Part shown: positions 17,490 to 27,154 of the stretch, piece by piece | How the letters are laid out: every line of letters starts with the position of its first letter | Numbering within the stretch: position 1 is the stretch's first letter | Source of the DNA: Promethearchaeota archaeon | GTDB taxonomy: Archaea > Asgardarchaeota > Lokiarchaeia > Sigynarchaeales > SOKP01 | Direction: 5' to 3' | Assembly: GCA_030620005.1 (NCBI GenBank) | Contig: JAUXAJ010000001.1 | Location: forward strand, 1 to 64,000 | Length of the DNA stretch: 64,000 nucleotides | Translations under genes and position numbers: made by a program | Notes under the pieces: generated by a model | Databases searched by the model: none | What the model saw: only the letters and a program-made list of their open reading frames with translations | Told to the model about the DNA's origin: nothing

Positions 17490-18637
17490 GTAATCATTTC
17501 CAAAAAAGCTTCAATTCTTGTTTGTATTCGAGTGGTATCAGCTTGATAAAATTCCCTATCAATGTTTAATAAAGGAATTTCCAACTCCTTTAATTCGTGT
17601 GTAAAAAGCATGTTATCGCACCCGTGTAAATCGCAATTATTAATCCTTTGTAAGATGACCCCGTCAATATTTTTCTTTTTGATTTCATTTTTAACAAATT
17701 CTAATCTTCTAGTATGATCATCCATCATTCTAGGGCACGACATCTTGTAATATGATCGTTTTGCGATGCTTGTTAAAGGATCTACTCCAGGTTCAATTAT
17801 TATGTCATCTAAAATGTCTCGTATTCCAAAACACAACGAATCGGTTACTACAATAGCGCCAGTGTCTTCAATTATATTAATGAAATCGGTATTGTCCATT
17901 TCACTTCCCACGATCATTATTCTTTTAACGCTTTTTTTAACACCGTCGCTTTCTTTTAACTCGTTTACAATCCTCTCAAGTTCGTTGTTTGCGATTTCTT
18001 TAGGAACAGAAGCGTTTGTCATGGAAATTTTTAAATAATCACTCCCCGTTATTTTGGGAATTTCTTGACATCTAAATTCTGAAATCTTTCTTAATAATTC
18101 TCGATTAGTATTGTAAATGTTCGTGGATTCTCGGAGCGCTTCATCAGTTATTTGTTGGAGGGCATAACTTTCTTCTAATTCTCCTTTTAATTCTTCAATT
18201 TCTTGCTTGTACCACTCAAACCCCTCATTAGATATGATATGAGGTACTGCCACATAAAATCTTGGAACTTTCTTATTAAATCCTTCTCTATTAAATACTT
18301 TTAGATCAAATAATTCGAACATCCTACGACTATGATCACAGCTATTACAGACAAGAAAACCGTCTAAAAAGTCGTATGTTCCTTTTAAGGCCATGTGAAG
18401 CGTTGCCCGCACGAATGAACACGTGAATCTAACCATGTAAATATCGCCTAGGTCCGTATCTTTATTTCCAGTCGCTCTAATCCTAAAAGGTAATAAATTT
18501 GCTGCGTGTAATAACTCTTCTGGGAGGTAAGTGCAATAAAAACCGATAACTTTCTTACCAATTTCTTGCCATTCTTTAATGTATGGATTCATTATTGAAT
18601 CAGAAATTTTTAAAAACGGATCGTCTCGTAAACTCAT
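17486..18637 (-). CDS. 2-hydroxyacyl-CoA dehydratase / benzoyl-CoA reductase-type subunit
   Basis: 383-residue member of the same superfamily, closer to the classic HgdB/BcrB form: FYCTYLPEELLHAANLLPFRIR at the N-terminus, CNSCDHSRRMFELF, CFGIRDILDD, NNCDLHGCDN and the C-terminal PLLNIDREFYQADTTRIQTRIEAFLE. Cysteines for a 4Fe-4S cluster are visible. It is second in the operon, with a GAGGTG ribosome site before its ATG. Dehydratases normally work as two different subunits, so this protein plus one of the longer paralogues may form the active enzyme. Confidence 0.87.
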   Translation of the reverse strand: MSLRDDPFLKISDSIMNPYIKEWQEIGKKVIGFYCTYLPEELLHAANLLPFRIRATGNKDTDLGDIYMVRFTCSFVRATLHMALKGTYDFLDGFLVCNSCDHSRRMFELFDLKVFNREGFNKKVPRFYVAVPHIISNEGFEWYKQEIEELKGELEESYALQQITDEALRESTNIYNTNRELLRKISEFRCQEIPKITGSDYLKISMTNASVPKEIANNELERIVNELKESDGVKKSVKRIMIVGSEMDNTDFINIIEDTGAIVVTDSLCFGIRDILDDIIIEPGVDPLTSIAKRSYYKMSCPRMMDDHTRRLEFVKNEIKKKNIDGVILQRINNCDLHGCDNMLFTHELKELEIPLLNIDREFYQADTTRIQTRIEAFLEMIT

Positions 18638-18649
18638 TTTAAAAACACC

Positions 18650-19180
18650 TCATTTTTTGTTTTTATATACCTCGTGCTTCCCAATCATCAAGGTTCTTAC
18701 AAGTGTCATGGCAGCCCCAAAAGATCCTTTTATAATTATTTTTCTTGGAATAATATATTTTGAAAGTTTTAACAAACCAAAAATGTTATTCTTGGAGCGG
18801 ATGATACTACTTAACACTTTAAGAATATCCTTTTCTTTAACGTTAATAATAACTCTAGAAACTGGGTTTTTTGCTTGCTCGACTCGACAGTCGAAATTCT
18901 TCCTTTCCGATGTGAGCGTGAACGTGATATAACCATCTAATTCTCGTAGATACATTTCTACTTCTTGACCATCTCTCTTATCAATTTTCCGAAATGATTC
19001 GTCAAGTCCGAATAAATCTATTAACATCTTAGCGAGTCTAGCAATATTGAGAACTTTTGTTTCTCTAACTAAATTTTCGGCTCTATTCTCTCTATTTGAA
19101 TATTTTGAATTTTTCATTTCAGCTATCATAGCCACCAAATAACTTATTTTCTCTATAATAATCATTTTTGTTATTATCAT
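18650..19180 (-). CDS. SCP2-like (sterol carrier) domain protein
   Basis: 176 residues. The pattern of a small alpha/beta domain (YLRELDGYITFTLTSERKNF, VSRVIINVKEKDILKVLSSI, then IIIKGSFGAAMTLVRTLM) resembles SCP2-type lipid or acyl-CoA binding domains. It is the first gene of the operon, 12 bases before the dehydratase subunit, and diverges from the LarA-like gene. A role in presenting or sequestering an acyl-CoA substrate is inferred from context. The exact start is uncertain because several Met codons lie near the N-terminus. Confidence 0.6.
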   Translation of the reverse strand: MIITKMIIIEKISYLVAMIAEMKNSKYSNRENRAENLVRETKVLNIARLAKMLIDLFGLDESFRKIDKRDGQEVEMYLRELDGYITFTLTSERKNFDCRVEQAKNPVSRVIINVKEKDILKVLSSIIRSKNNIFGLLKLSKYIIPRKIIIKGSFGAAMTLVRTLMIGKHEVYKNKK

Positions 19181-19235
19181 TTAAAAATTTATTACTTTTG
19201 TCGTCTCTATTGCAAAATTAAAATAATTTTATTAT

Positions 19236-19247
19236 TTTATATAAATA
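19236..19247 (+). promoter_or_regulatory. TATA-like box upstream of the LarA-like gene
   Basis: TTTATATAAATA lies about 47 bases before the ATG at 19294, leaving room for a short leader with the GGAGAG ribosome site at 19279-19284. Confidence 0.45.
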
Positions 19248-19293
19248 AGTGGATAATTTTGTATTGTAATTAAAAAATGGAGAGAACTTTTTA

Positions 19294-20550
19294 ATGATTA
19301 ATGTTGACAATGTTCGTATCGAAGGATTAGATGAGGTTTCAATTCCAAAATTTATTAAAATCCAGCAATCCATACCCGATGAAAAATTAAGTGAAGATTT
19401 AATCCCAAATATAGTAAGGGACGAATTAATTAAATCAGAAATTTCTACAAAAGTTAAACCCGGAAATAATGTAGCTATTGCAGTGGGAAGTCGGGGAATA
19501 GATAAACTGCCTGTGGTCGTGAAGGCCGTCGTTGATTATTTAAAAGAGATTAAATGCAACGCATTTATCGTTCCAGCCATGGGTAGTCACGGGGGGGCGA
19601 CCGCGGGAGGACAAACGGAAATATTGGAAAGTTATGGAATAACCGAAGAAAAAATGAACGTACCCATGCATTCATCCATGGAAGTCGTCCAAATCGGCAC
19701 TAGTAAATCAGGACTCCCAATATATTTTGATAAAATCGCTCACGAATCCGATGGAATTATTATAGTAAATCGAGTGAAAGTTCATACGAACTTTTCTGGG
19801 GATCATGAATCGGGGATTTTAAAAATGTTGGCAATAGGATTGGGAAAACACAAGGGTTGCGCTGAAATCCATAAATTCACCATGGATGAATATTTCCCCG
19901 CTCTTATTCCTAAAATCGGGCAAGAGATTCTCGCTTTAGAACCGATTCTTGCGGGTGTAGGTTTGCTGGAGAATGGATGGGATCATCTCTGTGGTATTAA
20001 AGCATGGGCTAAGGATCAAATCATTGAAGGGGAAAAAATCATGCTTAAAAAGCAAAAAAACCTATTACCGAGAATACCGTTTGATGATGTTGATATTCTT
20101 GTAGTAAATCAAATTGGGAAAGATATTAGTGGAGCAGGGTTAGATCCTAATATAATAGGAGTTGTTAAACCGATTTCAACAAGAATAGGAGCAATTATTG
20201 TGCTAGATCTTACTGAAAATACACACGGAAGTGCTGTTGGTATAGGTTATGCAGATTATACGACCTTAAAATGTTTCTCAAAAATAGATTTTAACCCGAC
20301 TTATACCAATACGATAGCAGCACGAGAATTACGGTTTGGAAAAATTCCAATCGTGTTAAAAACAGGAGAATTGGCTTTAAAAACAGCAATGCTGTTAACT
20401 AACAAGCCATCTCATGAGATTAATATCGTGCGTATCCAGAATACGTTAATGATTCATGAGATCTGGGTTTCAGAGTCGATGAAAGTTGATGTGGAACGAG
20501 ATTCAGCTTTAAAAATTACAAGTGAAAATCTCTCTCTTGAATGGGATTGA
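19294..20550 (+). CDS. LarA-like nickel-racemase family protein
   Basis: 418-residue protein of the lactate-racemase (DUF2088/LarA) superfamily. Visible motifs: AVGSRGIDKLP and PAMGSHGGATAGGQ in the N-terminal domain, NRVKVHTNFSGDHESGILKM, and the C-terminal DISGAGLDPN. LarA enzymes use a pincer nickel cofactor to racemise or epimerise 2-hydroxy acids. This one belongs to the broader family and its substrate may differ. No larB/C/E cofactor genes are nearby. It faces away from the 2-hydroxyacyl-CoA dehydratase operon, so supply of one hydroxy-acid stereoisomer to that pathway is a reasonable guess. Confidence 0.75.
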   Translation: MINVDNVRIEGLDEVSIPKFIKIQQSIPDEKLSEDLIPNIVRDELIKSEISTKVKPGNNVAIAVGSRGIDKLPVVVKAVVDYLKEIKCNAFIVPAMGSHGGATAGGQTEILESYGITEEKMNVPMHSSMEVVQIGTSKSGLPIYFDKIAHESDGIIIVNRVKVHTNFSGDHESGILKMLAIGLGKHKGCAEIHKFTMDEYFPALIPKIGQEILALEPILAGVGLLENGWDHLCGIKAWAKDQIIEGEKIMLKKQKNLLPRIPFDDVDILVVNQIGKDISGAGLDPNIIGVVKPISTRIGAIIVLDLTENTHGSAVGIGYADYTTLKCFSKIDFNPTYTNTIAARELRFGKIPIVLKTGELALKTAMLLTNKPSHEINIVRIQNTLMIHEIWVSESMKVDVERDSALKITSENLSLEWD

Positions 20551-20841
20551 CAATTTTAGTGAACATCATTCTCTCGTACACTGTTTGGTGCAAAAAGAAC
20601 GTCTATTTGTCAATAATAACTCATTGTGCGGTTAATAAAGTTAGCATTCTTTTAGCTTATCTCATGATATTATCATCGTTATAAATTCTGTCTAATTCTG
20701 AAATCATTAATATAATGCTTTATTTTTCGAAAAAACAATAGTGGATTATGATGACAACATATATAAATATAATTCTCTTATATGGTGATTAACGAATAAA
20801 TTTGCGTTTGATTATTTGCTAAATTTAGGTGGAATTTAAAT

Positions 20842-22842
20842 ATGGTTCGTTTAGGAAAGTTTAAAGAAGCCGTTTATATCAAGGCTAAGCATTATCCGAA
20901 AGACCGGATAGCAATAATTTATGGCGAAGAGATAATCACGTGGAAGGATTTGAATTCGCGCATAAATAAATTGGCGAATGCATTAAAAACCTTGGGAATT
21001 AAAAAAGGTGATAAGGTTGCATTTTTGTTTTATAATTCACCACAATTCATCATCACGAATATTGCAGTTCAAGAGCTGGGCGCGATTCCAGTTCCAACTA
21101 ATTATCGTTATGTAGCTTCCGAAATGGAATATTTGCTTAACAATAGCGATTCTGTTGCTTTCATTTTCGATGATGACATCCTTCCAGAACTTCAAAAGAT
21201 CCGCGATGAGATTCCAAATGTAAAGCATCTAATTCATGATGGTCCGAATACTCCAAGTGATATGATAAATTACGCTCAAATAATTCAAGAAGCGATAGAT
21301 AAAGAGATTAAGGTTGATCTCGATATCAATGATATCGCCGTAATCATCTACACGGGTGGAACTACGGGACGCCCGAAGGGAGTCATGTTGACCTACGAAA
21401 ATATTCTTTCGAACGAAGAAATGGCATTAGCTTTTCTCTCGAGGATGTTACCCCCAGTTGATGAGCTCGATGAACCAGCATATGCAAAAAATGAGCTACA
21501 AAGACGCCTTTTAGAATATACAGAATCATTAACGGGAATTCCTGAAGTGTTCTTTGAGAATCCAGATATGGAGGATAAGGTTATAGTAGTAGAAACACCA
21601 AGCGAAATTGGACCTTCTCTTACGGAGATGACCTATGCAATGCGGGAAGGAAAACTAAAACATTTTGTCGGCAAACCTCCAGAAGGCAAGTATCACGGTT
21701 TAGTACACATGGAATTAGCGAAACAAATACGCGAATATGGAAATGTGAGCACTTTATCCTATTCGCGCTCTGGAAAGAGAAAGTTAATGTTCAAGATGTT
21801 AAAATTAATGCTGCAAAAAAAGATACACGTTGAGGGAGAGAAAGATGTCGTTAAAGCATTGAAATATGCGATGCGAAACCGACCCGAAGTGGAAGAAATT
21901 GAGAAGTCAACCATGGTCCCACCCCTTTTTCATCTTGCCTCATATGCTGTATTCTTGATCAGTTGGATGTTTCGAGGATCAACCGTTGTCTTTCTCACGA
22001 GTAAAGGATTTGATGCCAAAGAACTCTTAGAAATCATTGAACGTGAGCAGTTAAAAACTTTGTTTCTCGTTCCCACCATGTGGAAACGGGTCTTGGATAC
22101 ATTGGAGAAGTCAGAAGAAGAGTATGACCTATCATCCCTTTCAATCTGCTTAACTGGAGCAGCAGTGCTACGAGGCAAGTATAAGAAGAAGATTTTACAA
22201 TATTTCCCAAACGCAATAATCGTGGATGCTTTTGGTCAGTCCGAAACCGCCCCTGTAACTACAATGAAAATAGATGGTGATATAGAGGAAGTGCAGGATA
22301 GGTGCGTGGGCACCATCCTCGATGGGTTGGAAATGAAAGTAGTCGATGAAAACAATAAACCAGTTCTGGAGGGGGAAATAGGTGAAATTTGCTATAAAGG
22401 TTCGTCCGTCATGAAAGGTTATTATAAAGACCCTGACAAAACTGCTGAAACGATTGATGCCGATGGATTTCTCCATAGCGGCGACCTCGGTTATATAAAG
22501 AATGGTCAATTTTATATCGTGGAACGAAAGAAGGAGTGCATCAATACAGGGGGTGAAAAGGTATTTCCTCTTGAAGTCGAAGAGGTATTGATTGATCATC
22601 CAAAAATAGACCAAGTGTGTGTTATTGGTATACCTGATGAGGAATGGGGTGAAACAGTGCGGGCAGTCGTGATTTTAAAAGAAGGGGAAACCATGATTGA
22701 AGAGGAAGTCATACAGTTCGTTGAAGGGAAGATTGCGGGTTTTAAAAAGCCAAGATCCGTTGTATTCGCTAAAGAATTCCCGATATCTCCTGTTGGTAAG
22801 GTTTTGAGGTCAAAAATTCGAGAACAATTCGGAAAGGAATGA
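20842..22842 (+). CDS. AMP-forming acyl-CoA synthetase with large insertion
   Basis: 666-residue adenylate-forming ligase, about 130-150 longer than usual. Core motifs: YTGGTTGRPKGVMLT (phosphate loop, 170-184), FGQSETAP (A5 region), GDLGYIKNGQFYIVERKKE (A7/A8) and the C-terminal catalytic Lys in SPVGKVLRSKIRE. Between the phosphate-loop helix and MVPPLFH (about residues 200-357) lies an extra charged helical segment not typical of the family. A TATA-like ACATATATAAATA is near 20758 and AGGTGGA precedes the ATG. It activates a carboxylic acid to acyl-CoA, most likely for the adjacent CoA-ester pathway. Confidence 0.88.
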   Translation: MVRLGKFKEAVYIKAKHYPKDRIAIIYGEEIITWKDLNSRINKLANALKTLGIKKGDKVAFLFYNSPQFIITNIAVQELGAIPVPTNYRYVASEMEYLLNNSDSVAFIFDDDILPELQKIRDEIPNVKHLIHDGPNTPSDMINYAQIIQEAIDKEIKVDLDINDIAVIIYTGGTTGRPKGVMLTYENILSNEEMALAFLSRMLPPVDELDEPAYAKNELQRRLLEYTESLTGIPEVFFENPDMEDKVIVVETPSEIGPSLTEMTYAMREGKLKHFVGKPPEGKYHGLVHMELAKQIREYGNVSTLSYSRSGKRKLMFKMLKLMLQKKIHVEGEKDVVKALKYAMRNRPEVEEIEKSTMVPPLFHLASYAVFLISWMFRGSTVVFLTSKGFDAKELLEIIEREQLKTLFLVPTMWKRVLDTLEKSEEEYDLSSLSICLTGAAVLRGKYKKKILQYFPNAIIVDAFGQSETAPVTTMKIDGDIEEVQDRCVGTILDGLEMKVVDENNKPVLEGEIGEICYKGSSVMKGYYKDPDKTAETIDADGFLHSGDLGYIKNGQFYIVERKKECINTGGEKVFPLEVEEVLIDHPKIDQVCVIGIPDEEWGETVRAVVILKEGETMIEEEVIQFVEGKIAGFKKPRSVVFAKEFPISPVGKVLRSKIREQFGKE

Positions 22843-23090
22843 ATTGAATTTATTTCTATTACATAAACTTACTTGATTAAAATGGATGAGTTTAGGATAA
22901 ATAAGTACATTACCGTTTAATTAGAAGGGAATCGTCAAATATATGCGTAGGAGGGGTTTTCTTTATTAGTGAAGGAAAAATAGATTAAAAAAATCTATAC
23001 ATTCGATCGTTATTTTGAAAGTTTACCAGAAATATTATGCCTGCCAAAATTTCCTGAATAATTTAAGTAGAAATTATAATTTGATTAATA

Positions 23091-24248
23091 ATGAGCAAGA
23101 AAATCAGCCATGGTTTTAAGAATAAACCTATCACAAGAAAAGGCAGTATAAATTCAATTTCCAGATTTCAACTGCTTGCTAACCAGAAATATGATAAATT
23201 AGACCGCATTCTCATGGATTATTGGGCAAGTCCTGAAATTGATGCACGGTTATGTCGATATTATAATGCCAATTCGAGAGAAGAGCTTCTTGAATTGTTG
23301 GATATCGATTTTAGATACATCCCAGGACCCGAATATATAGGACCTAAACTTAAAACACATCCCAATGGAAGTGAAGATGATATCTGGGGAGTGCCTCGGA
23401 AAAAAGTATATTTTGGGGAAGGAGAACATCAGGGCTCTTACAAGAAGGTCGTGAAATTTCCTCTAGCAAATGCTAAAAATGCTGAAGACGTGGAAGCGTA
23501 CACTCACTGGCCAGACCTAGATTGGTTGGATTATTCGGTGATAAAAAAACAATGCGATTTAGTTCATGAGAATAAACGCGTGGTAATGTTCATGGGAGAC
23601 CGCCTTAATCGGATTGCTCAACTCAAACCCATAATGTACTTGCGTGGAATTGATAAAGCCCTTAGCGACCTTGCCAGAAAAAATACGCCCGTATTTGATG
23701 CGATTTTGAATAAAATTAATAGCTTTTATAAGGAATATCTTGAGCGGATTTTAAAGGTTGCTCGAGGGAACATTGATGTTATTGTTACAGGCGACGATTT
23801 TGGTCAACAAAACGGACTATTATGTAGCCCCGCCTCATGGCGTAAGAAGCTACTTCCCGGATTTCGGGATTATCTTCAAATTTGCAAAAAATATAATGTA
23901 AAAGTTATGCACCACACATGCGGGTCGGTTGCTCCAATTATCCCCGATATGATTAAAGCGGGATTAGATCTATTGAATCCGATCCAACCGGGTACCCTCG
24001 ACATGGATCATGCGATACTAAAGTCTAAATTTGGCAAGGATTTGATATTTCATGGAGGAATTTCCTTGCAGGGACCACTCCGCTTCGGCACTCCTTCAGA
24101 AATCAATGATGAAGTTAAAACATGTTGCAACACTTTAGGAAAAAATGGAGGGTTAATTATATGCTCGGCTCATAACTTACACCCAGACATGAAAACTGAG
24201 AACATTGCTGCCTTATTTAATGCCTATAGACAACATTGCTCTTATTAG
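23091..24248 (+). CDS. Uroporphyrinogen-decarboxylase-type methyltransferase
   Basis: 385-residue protein of the URO-D superfamily, on the methyltransferase side (MtaA/CmuA type) rather than haem synthesis: it has the zinc-type HHTCGSV motif, DVIVTGDDFGQQNGLLCSP, and the C-terminal NGGLIICSAHNLHPDMKTENIAALFNAY region (cut here). Such enzymes move methyl groups to or from corrinoid proteins or act in demethylation. No corrinoid protein is adjacent. The stop codon is TAG. Confidence 0.8.
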   Translation: MSKKISHGFKNKPITRKGSINSISRFQLLANQKYDKLDRILMDYWASPEIDARLCRYYNANSREELLELLDIDFRYIPGPEYIGPKLKTHPNGSEDDIWGVPRKKVYFGEGEHQGSYKKVVKFPLANAKNAEDVEAYTHWPDLDWLDYSVIKKQCDLVHENKRVVMFMGDRLNRIAQLKPIMYLRGIDKALSDLARKNTPVFDAILNKINSFYKEYLERILKVARGNIDVIVTGDDFGQQNGLLCSPASWRKKLLPGFRDYLQICKKYNVKVMHHTCGSVAPIIPDMIKAGLDLLNPIQPGTLDMDHAILKSKFGKDLIFHGGISLQGPLRFGTPSEINDEVKTCCNTLGKNGGLIICSAHNLHPDMKTENIAALFNAYRQHCSY

Positions 24249-24311
24249 AAAACCTTAAATTCATCCAAGAAAAGAAGATTATAAGGCGATATTTTGAATT
24301 TTGTTAGACTA

Positions 24312-25277
24312 TTAGAAATAGGGAAGCATCCCTCCTATTCTTGTACTAATAAAACGGGCTTTATTTTTAATCTCTTTTTCGATAAATTCATCTAGTGAAT
24401 TTATAGGTTTAAATCCTAAAGCTTCAATTTTACTTAAGTCAGCAATATTACGCCCCAATTCGTTAACATTTGCATCTTTAAAGACTATTTTTGGTGTTTT
24501 CTTTAATTTTTTCGATATTATTCGCACTAAATCGTTTACTGAATATTCCTTTATACCAGATAAATTATAATCTTGACCAAAACACGTCTTGTTGTTTAAA
24601 ATTATATCAACAGCTCTGCAAAAATCATGCACGTGCGAAAAAGCTCTACAAGAAGTTCCATCTCCATAAATAGTAAGAGTTTCATTGTTTGATATTTTAT
24701 TCGTAATAATGGAGATTATATTGTAATGTCCTGGACCGTAAACCGAAAATGGTCGAACAATCGTGTAATTTAAACCTACACTTCCTAAGGATTTAATCAC
24801 CATCTCACCTATTAATTTAGTAATACCATATAGGTTTATCGGATTTTTAGGAGTCTCTTCGGTAATGGGAAAAGCAGATACTAGTCCATAGACTTGTCCC
24901 GATGACAGATGAATGAAATGATTGATTTTTTCGTCTATAGCTTTCTTACCAAGAATTTTAGGTACGACCACATTTAATCTAAAATACTTCTCGAAATTTT
25001 CAATTGTACCTTCTCTAACTTTAGTTGCTGCTGCACAATGAATTATAGCATCAATATCGGCGAAATTAGGAAAATCCCAATCCGTTTCAAGAAAACATTG
25101 CTGCCAAAACTCAACATTTTTAGAACTAATTTGAGAAATACTCAAGAATTTTTTCAATTCATTTACACTTTTTTTCGAGCTTCCTTGTGCTATTACAAGA
25201 AATCCTTTTTTAAGAAAAAAAAGCATAATTTTTCTGCCTATAAATCCCGTGGCACCAGTTATTAACAATTTTTTCAT
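24312..25277 (-). CDS. NAD-dependent epimerase/dehydratase (extended SDR)
   Basis: 321 residues. N-terminal Rossmann motif TGATGFIGRKIM, then HCAAATKV, the catalytic SSGQVYG and YGITKLIGEMV (Tyr-x-x-x-Lys), and VRPFSVYGPG with YGDGTSCRAFSHVHDFCRA, the usual pattern of nucleotide-sugar epimerases and dehydratases. Probably works on a UDP- or dTDP-sugar for surface glycans. Stands alone between convergent and divergent neighbours. Confidence 0.85.
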   Translation of the reverse strand: MKKLLITGATGFIGRKIMLFFLKKGFLVIAQGSSKKSVNELKKFLSISQISSKNVEFWQQCFLETDWDFPNFADIDAIIHCAAATKVREGTIENFEKYFRLNVVVPKILGKKAIDEKINHFIHLSSGQVYGLVSAFPITEETPKNPINLYGITKLIGEMVIKSLGSVGLNYTIVRPFSVYGPGHYNIISIITNKISNNETLTIYGDGTSCRAFSHVHDFCRAVDIILNNKTCFGQDYNLSGIKEYSVNDLVRIISKKLKKTPKIVFKDANVNELGRNIADLSKIEALGFKPINSLDEFIEKEIKNKARFISTRIGGMLPYF

Positions 25278-25364
25278 GACTCGTCAAAAAAATATATTTA
25301 ATAATTCCTTTTCTTTTTTTCCTTATAATACCAAATTATTTCATTAATTTAAATAATCGACTAC

Positions 25365-26699
25365 ATGCAAAATAAACAACTTTTAAATTTAATCACGGCT
25401 AGTATTCTGTGGAGTTTCATACCAGTTGTAGTTTCTGGTCTCCTCGACGAAATTTCAATATTCATGATAATTTTTATAAGATTCTTTTTTTCTGGCATTT
25501 TTCTATTCATTTTCGCCTTGATGCTCATACGTTATAATAATAAACGGACTTCAGAGCAAGAAATGAAAATTTCGTTGAGGAAATTATTGCGTTTTACTTT
25601 ACACAAAAATCGAGCTTATCACGATTTAAAATATATATATTATTTCACAATTATTGGATTTTTTGGTATAATATTAATGATTATTTTCTATTTTTTCACG
25701 TTAAAAATGACGAGTATCGCTTTCACAATGATAGGATTGCAACTGAGCATAATTTTAATAGCGATTTACGAGCACGGCTTTACATCAGAAAAACTTGATT
25801 TCTTTAAGGTTCTTTATCTATTAATCCTAATTTTTACGGTTTTTATTATTATATATGTACAATTGGAAGGGGGATTAGATTTTTTTCAAGAAGGAGCTGA
25901 TACATTTCTTTGGGGGATATTATGCTTAATTTTATATACTATGTTCCTGACATTTTTATATATTGGTATGAGTAAAGAATCTTATACTAAAGAAGAACTA
26001 CAATTTCTAAACTTCAACAAGAATTATAAAATTGCCCGCTTACTTGTGAAGTTATCTTTAATTTTTTTAATAGGTATTGCATTAATGTTTCCCTTTATCA
26101 TGGTTTTATACTTATTTCCATTTCATGAAGCCATTATAACTGAAATAAATTTGTTCTTTCATGAATTTACAATCTTTTATCAAATAATATTCAGATGGGA
26201 GATCATTTTTATCCTAATTTTTTCAACGATCATACCATATATTCTATTGTTCATGGCTAACGTGAACTGGAGCCCTTATAATTTAACATTTAGTCAATGG
26301 GAAAGTATATTATCCGTTATTGAACCGATATGCGGCTTATTTTTTGGAGTCATGTTCGCTAATGAATATTTTCCTAGTGAATTTTTAATAATCGTCATAA
26401 TTCTGTTAATAATATCTATTTTATTGCGATATGCGCACGAATCAAGGATAAAAGTCATTGCTTTTATACTCATTCGTCAAAAACAGGGCACTATAATACA
26501 AAATATAAAGCTGTTAAAATTAAACGGTGTAACCCGTGTAGATGTTTTAACTGGCACTCACGATTTAATGTTAAATGTAAGGACAAATTCAATTAATAAC
26601 TTGTATAATCTTATTAACGAAAAATTAAGAAGTTTAAAGGAAATTGATGAAATTAAAATACTTTTTATTAATAAAATCAATAAATTAGAGAGTAAATAA
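25365..26699 (+). CDS. EamA/DMT transporter fused to Lrp-type RAM domain
   Basis: 444 residues. About ten transmembrane helices (residues 5-355) with the two-repeat layout of the drug/metabolite transporter superfamily: LLNLITASILWSFIPVVVSG at the start, and NLTFSQWESILSVIEPICGLFFG near the end, typical of the second EamA repeat (both cut). Residues about 362-438 form a soluble domain (IKVIAFILIRQKQGTIIQNI, VDVLTGTHDLMLNVRT) with the beta-alpha-beta pattern and the TG-x-x-D-L motif of the Lrp/AsnC amino-acid sensing (RAM) domain. The cytosolic sensor could gate the transporter by ligand. A free RAM protein follows 23 bases downstream. Confidence 0.8.
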   Translation: MQNKQLLNLITASILWSFIPVVVSGLLDEISIFMIIFIRFFFSGIFLFIFALMLIRYNNKRTSEQEMKISLRKLLRFTLHKNRAYHDLKYIYYFTIIGFFGIILMIIFYFFTLKMTSIAFTMIGLQLSIILIAIYEHGFTSEKLDFFKVLYLLILIFTVFIIIYVQLEGGLDFFQEGADTFLWGILCLILYTMFLTFLYIGMSKESYTKEELQFLNFNKNYKIARLLVKLSLIFLIGIALMFPFIMVLYLFPFHEAIITEINLFFHEFTIFYQIIFRWEIIFILIFSTIIPYILLFMANVNWSPYNLTFSQWESILSVIEPICGLFFGVMFANEYFPSEFLIIVIILLIISILLRYAHESRIKVIAFILIRQKQGTIIQNIKLLKLNGVTRVDVLTGTHDLMLNVRTNSINNLYNLINEKLRSLKEIDEIKILFINKINKLESK

Positions 26700-26722
26700 A
26701 AAAAAAGGAGGCCTGAAAAAAA

Positions 26723-26965
26723 ATGATAAGAGCAATGATTTTCTGCCAAATTAATCATAGTGCCATGGTCCATGTTATAGAACAACTAAAAGCAGTCCCG
26801 GAAATTAAAAAAGTTTTTTCGTTAACAGGCGATTATGATGTACTGTGCGAGCTTGAAGTAGATTCAACAGAAGATTTATACGAGGCTTTTTCTGAGAGAA
26901 TAGATAAAATAAAGGGTATTATAAAAACCAATACTCATATCGTCATGAAATCTTTTGAAAAGTAA
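26723..26965 (+). CDS. Stand-alone RAM (Lrp/AsnC ligand-binding) domain
   Basis: 80-residue protein made only of the regulation-of-amino-acid-metabolism fold: MIRAMIFCQINHSAMVHV, VFSLTGDYDVLCELEV, and a last strand THIVMKSFE. There is no DNA-binding helix-turn-helix. It has a good AAAAGGAGG ribosome site and is almost certainly cotranscribed with the fused transporter, so the two RAM domains may assemble into a mixed oligomer, as RAM domains usually do. Confidence 0.85.
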   Translation: MIRAMIFCQINHSAMVHVIEQLKAVPEIKKVFSLTGDYDVLCELEVDSTEDLYEAFSERIDKIKGIIKTNTHIVMKSFEK

Positions 26966-27154
26966 TTTCTACTAAAGAGTTATCAACATCACGACAACGA
27001 ATTGAATATACGATAGACTTCTCAAGCTATGAATTTAACGGTATTAGATCGAGTTTCTTAGGAGAAACTTGAAGGAAATAATTCCAATTTCTAATTATTT
27101 TGATAGTATTAGATTTTTTTTTTTAAGAAAAATGTTATATTAAATTTTCAACTC

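Noticed and set aside
27052..27069. Inverted repeat AGTTTCT / AGAAACT after the RAM gene as a terminator
   Set aside because: Seven-base stem, but the T tract is 45 bases away and nothing ties it to the gene end.
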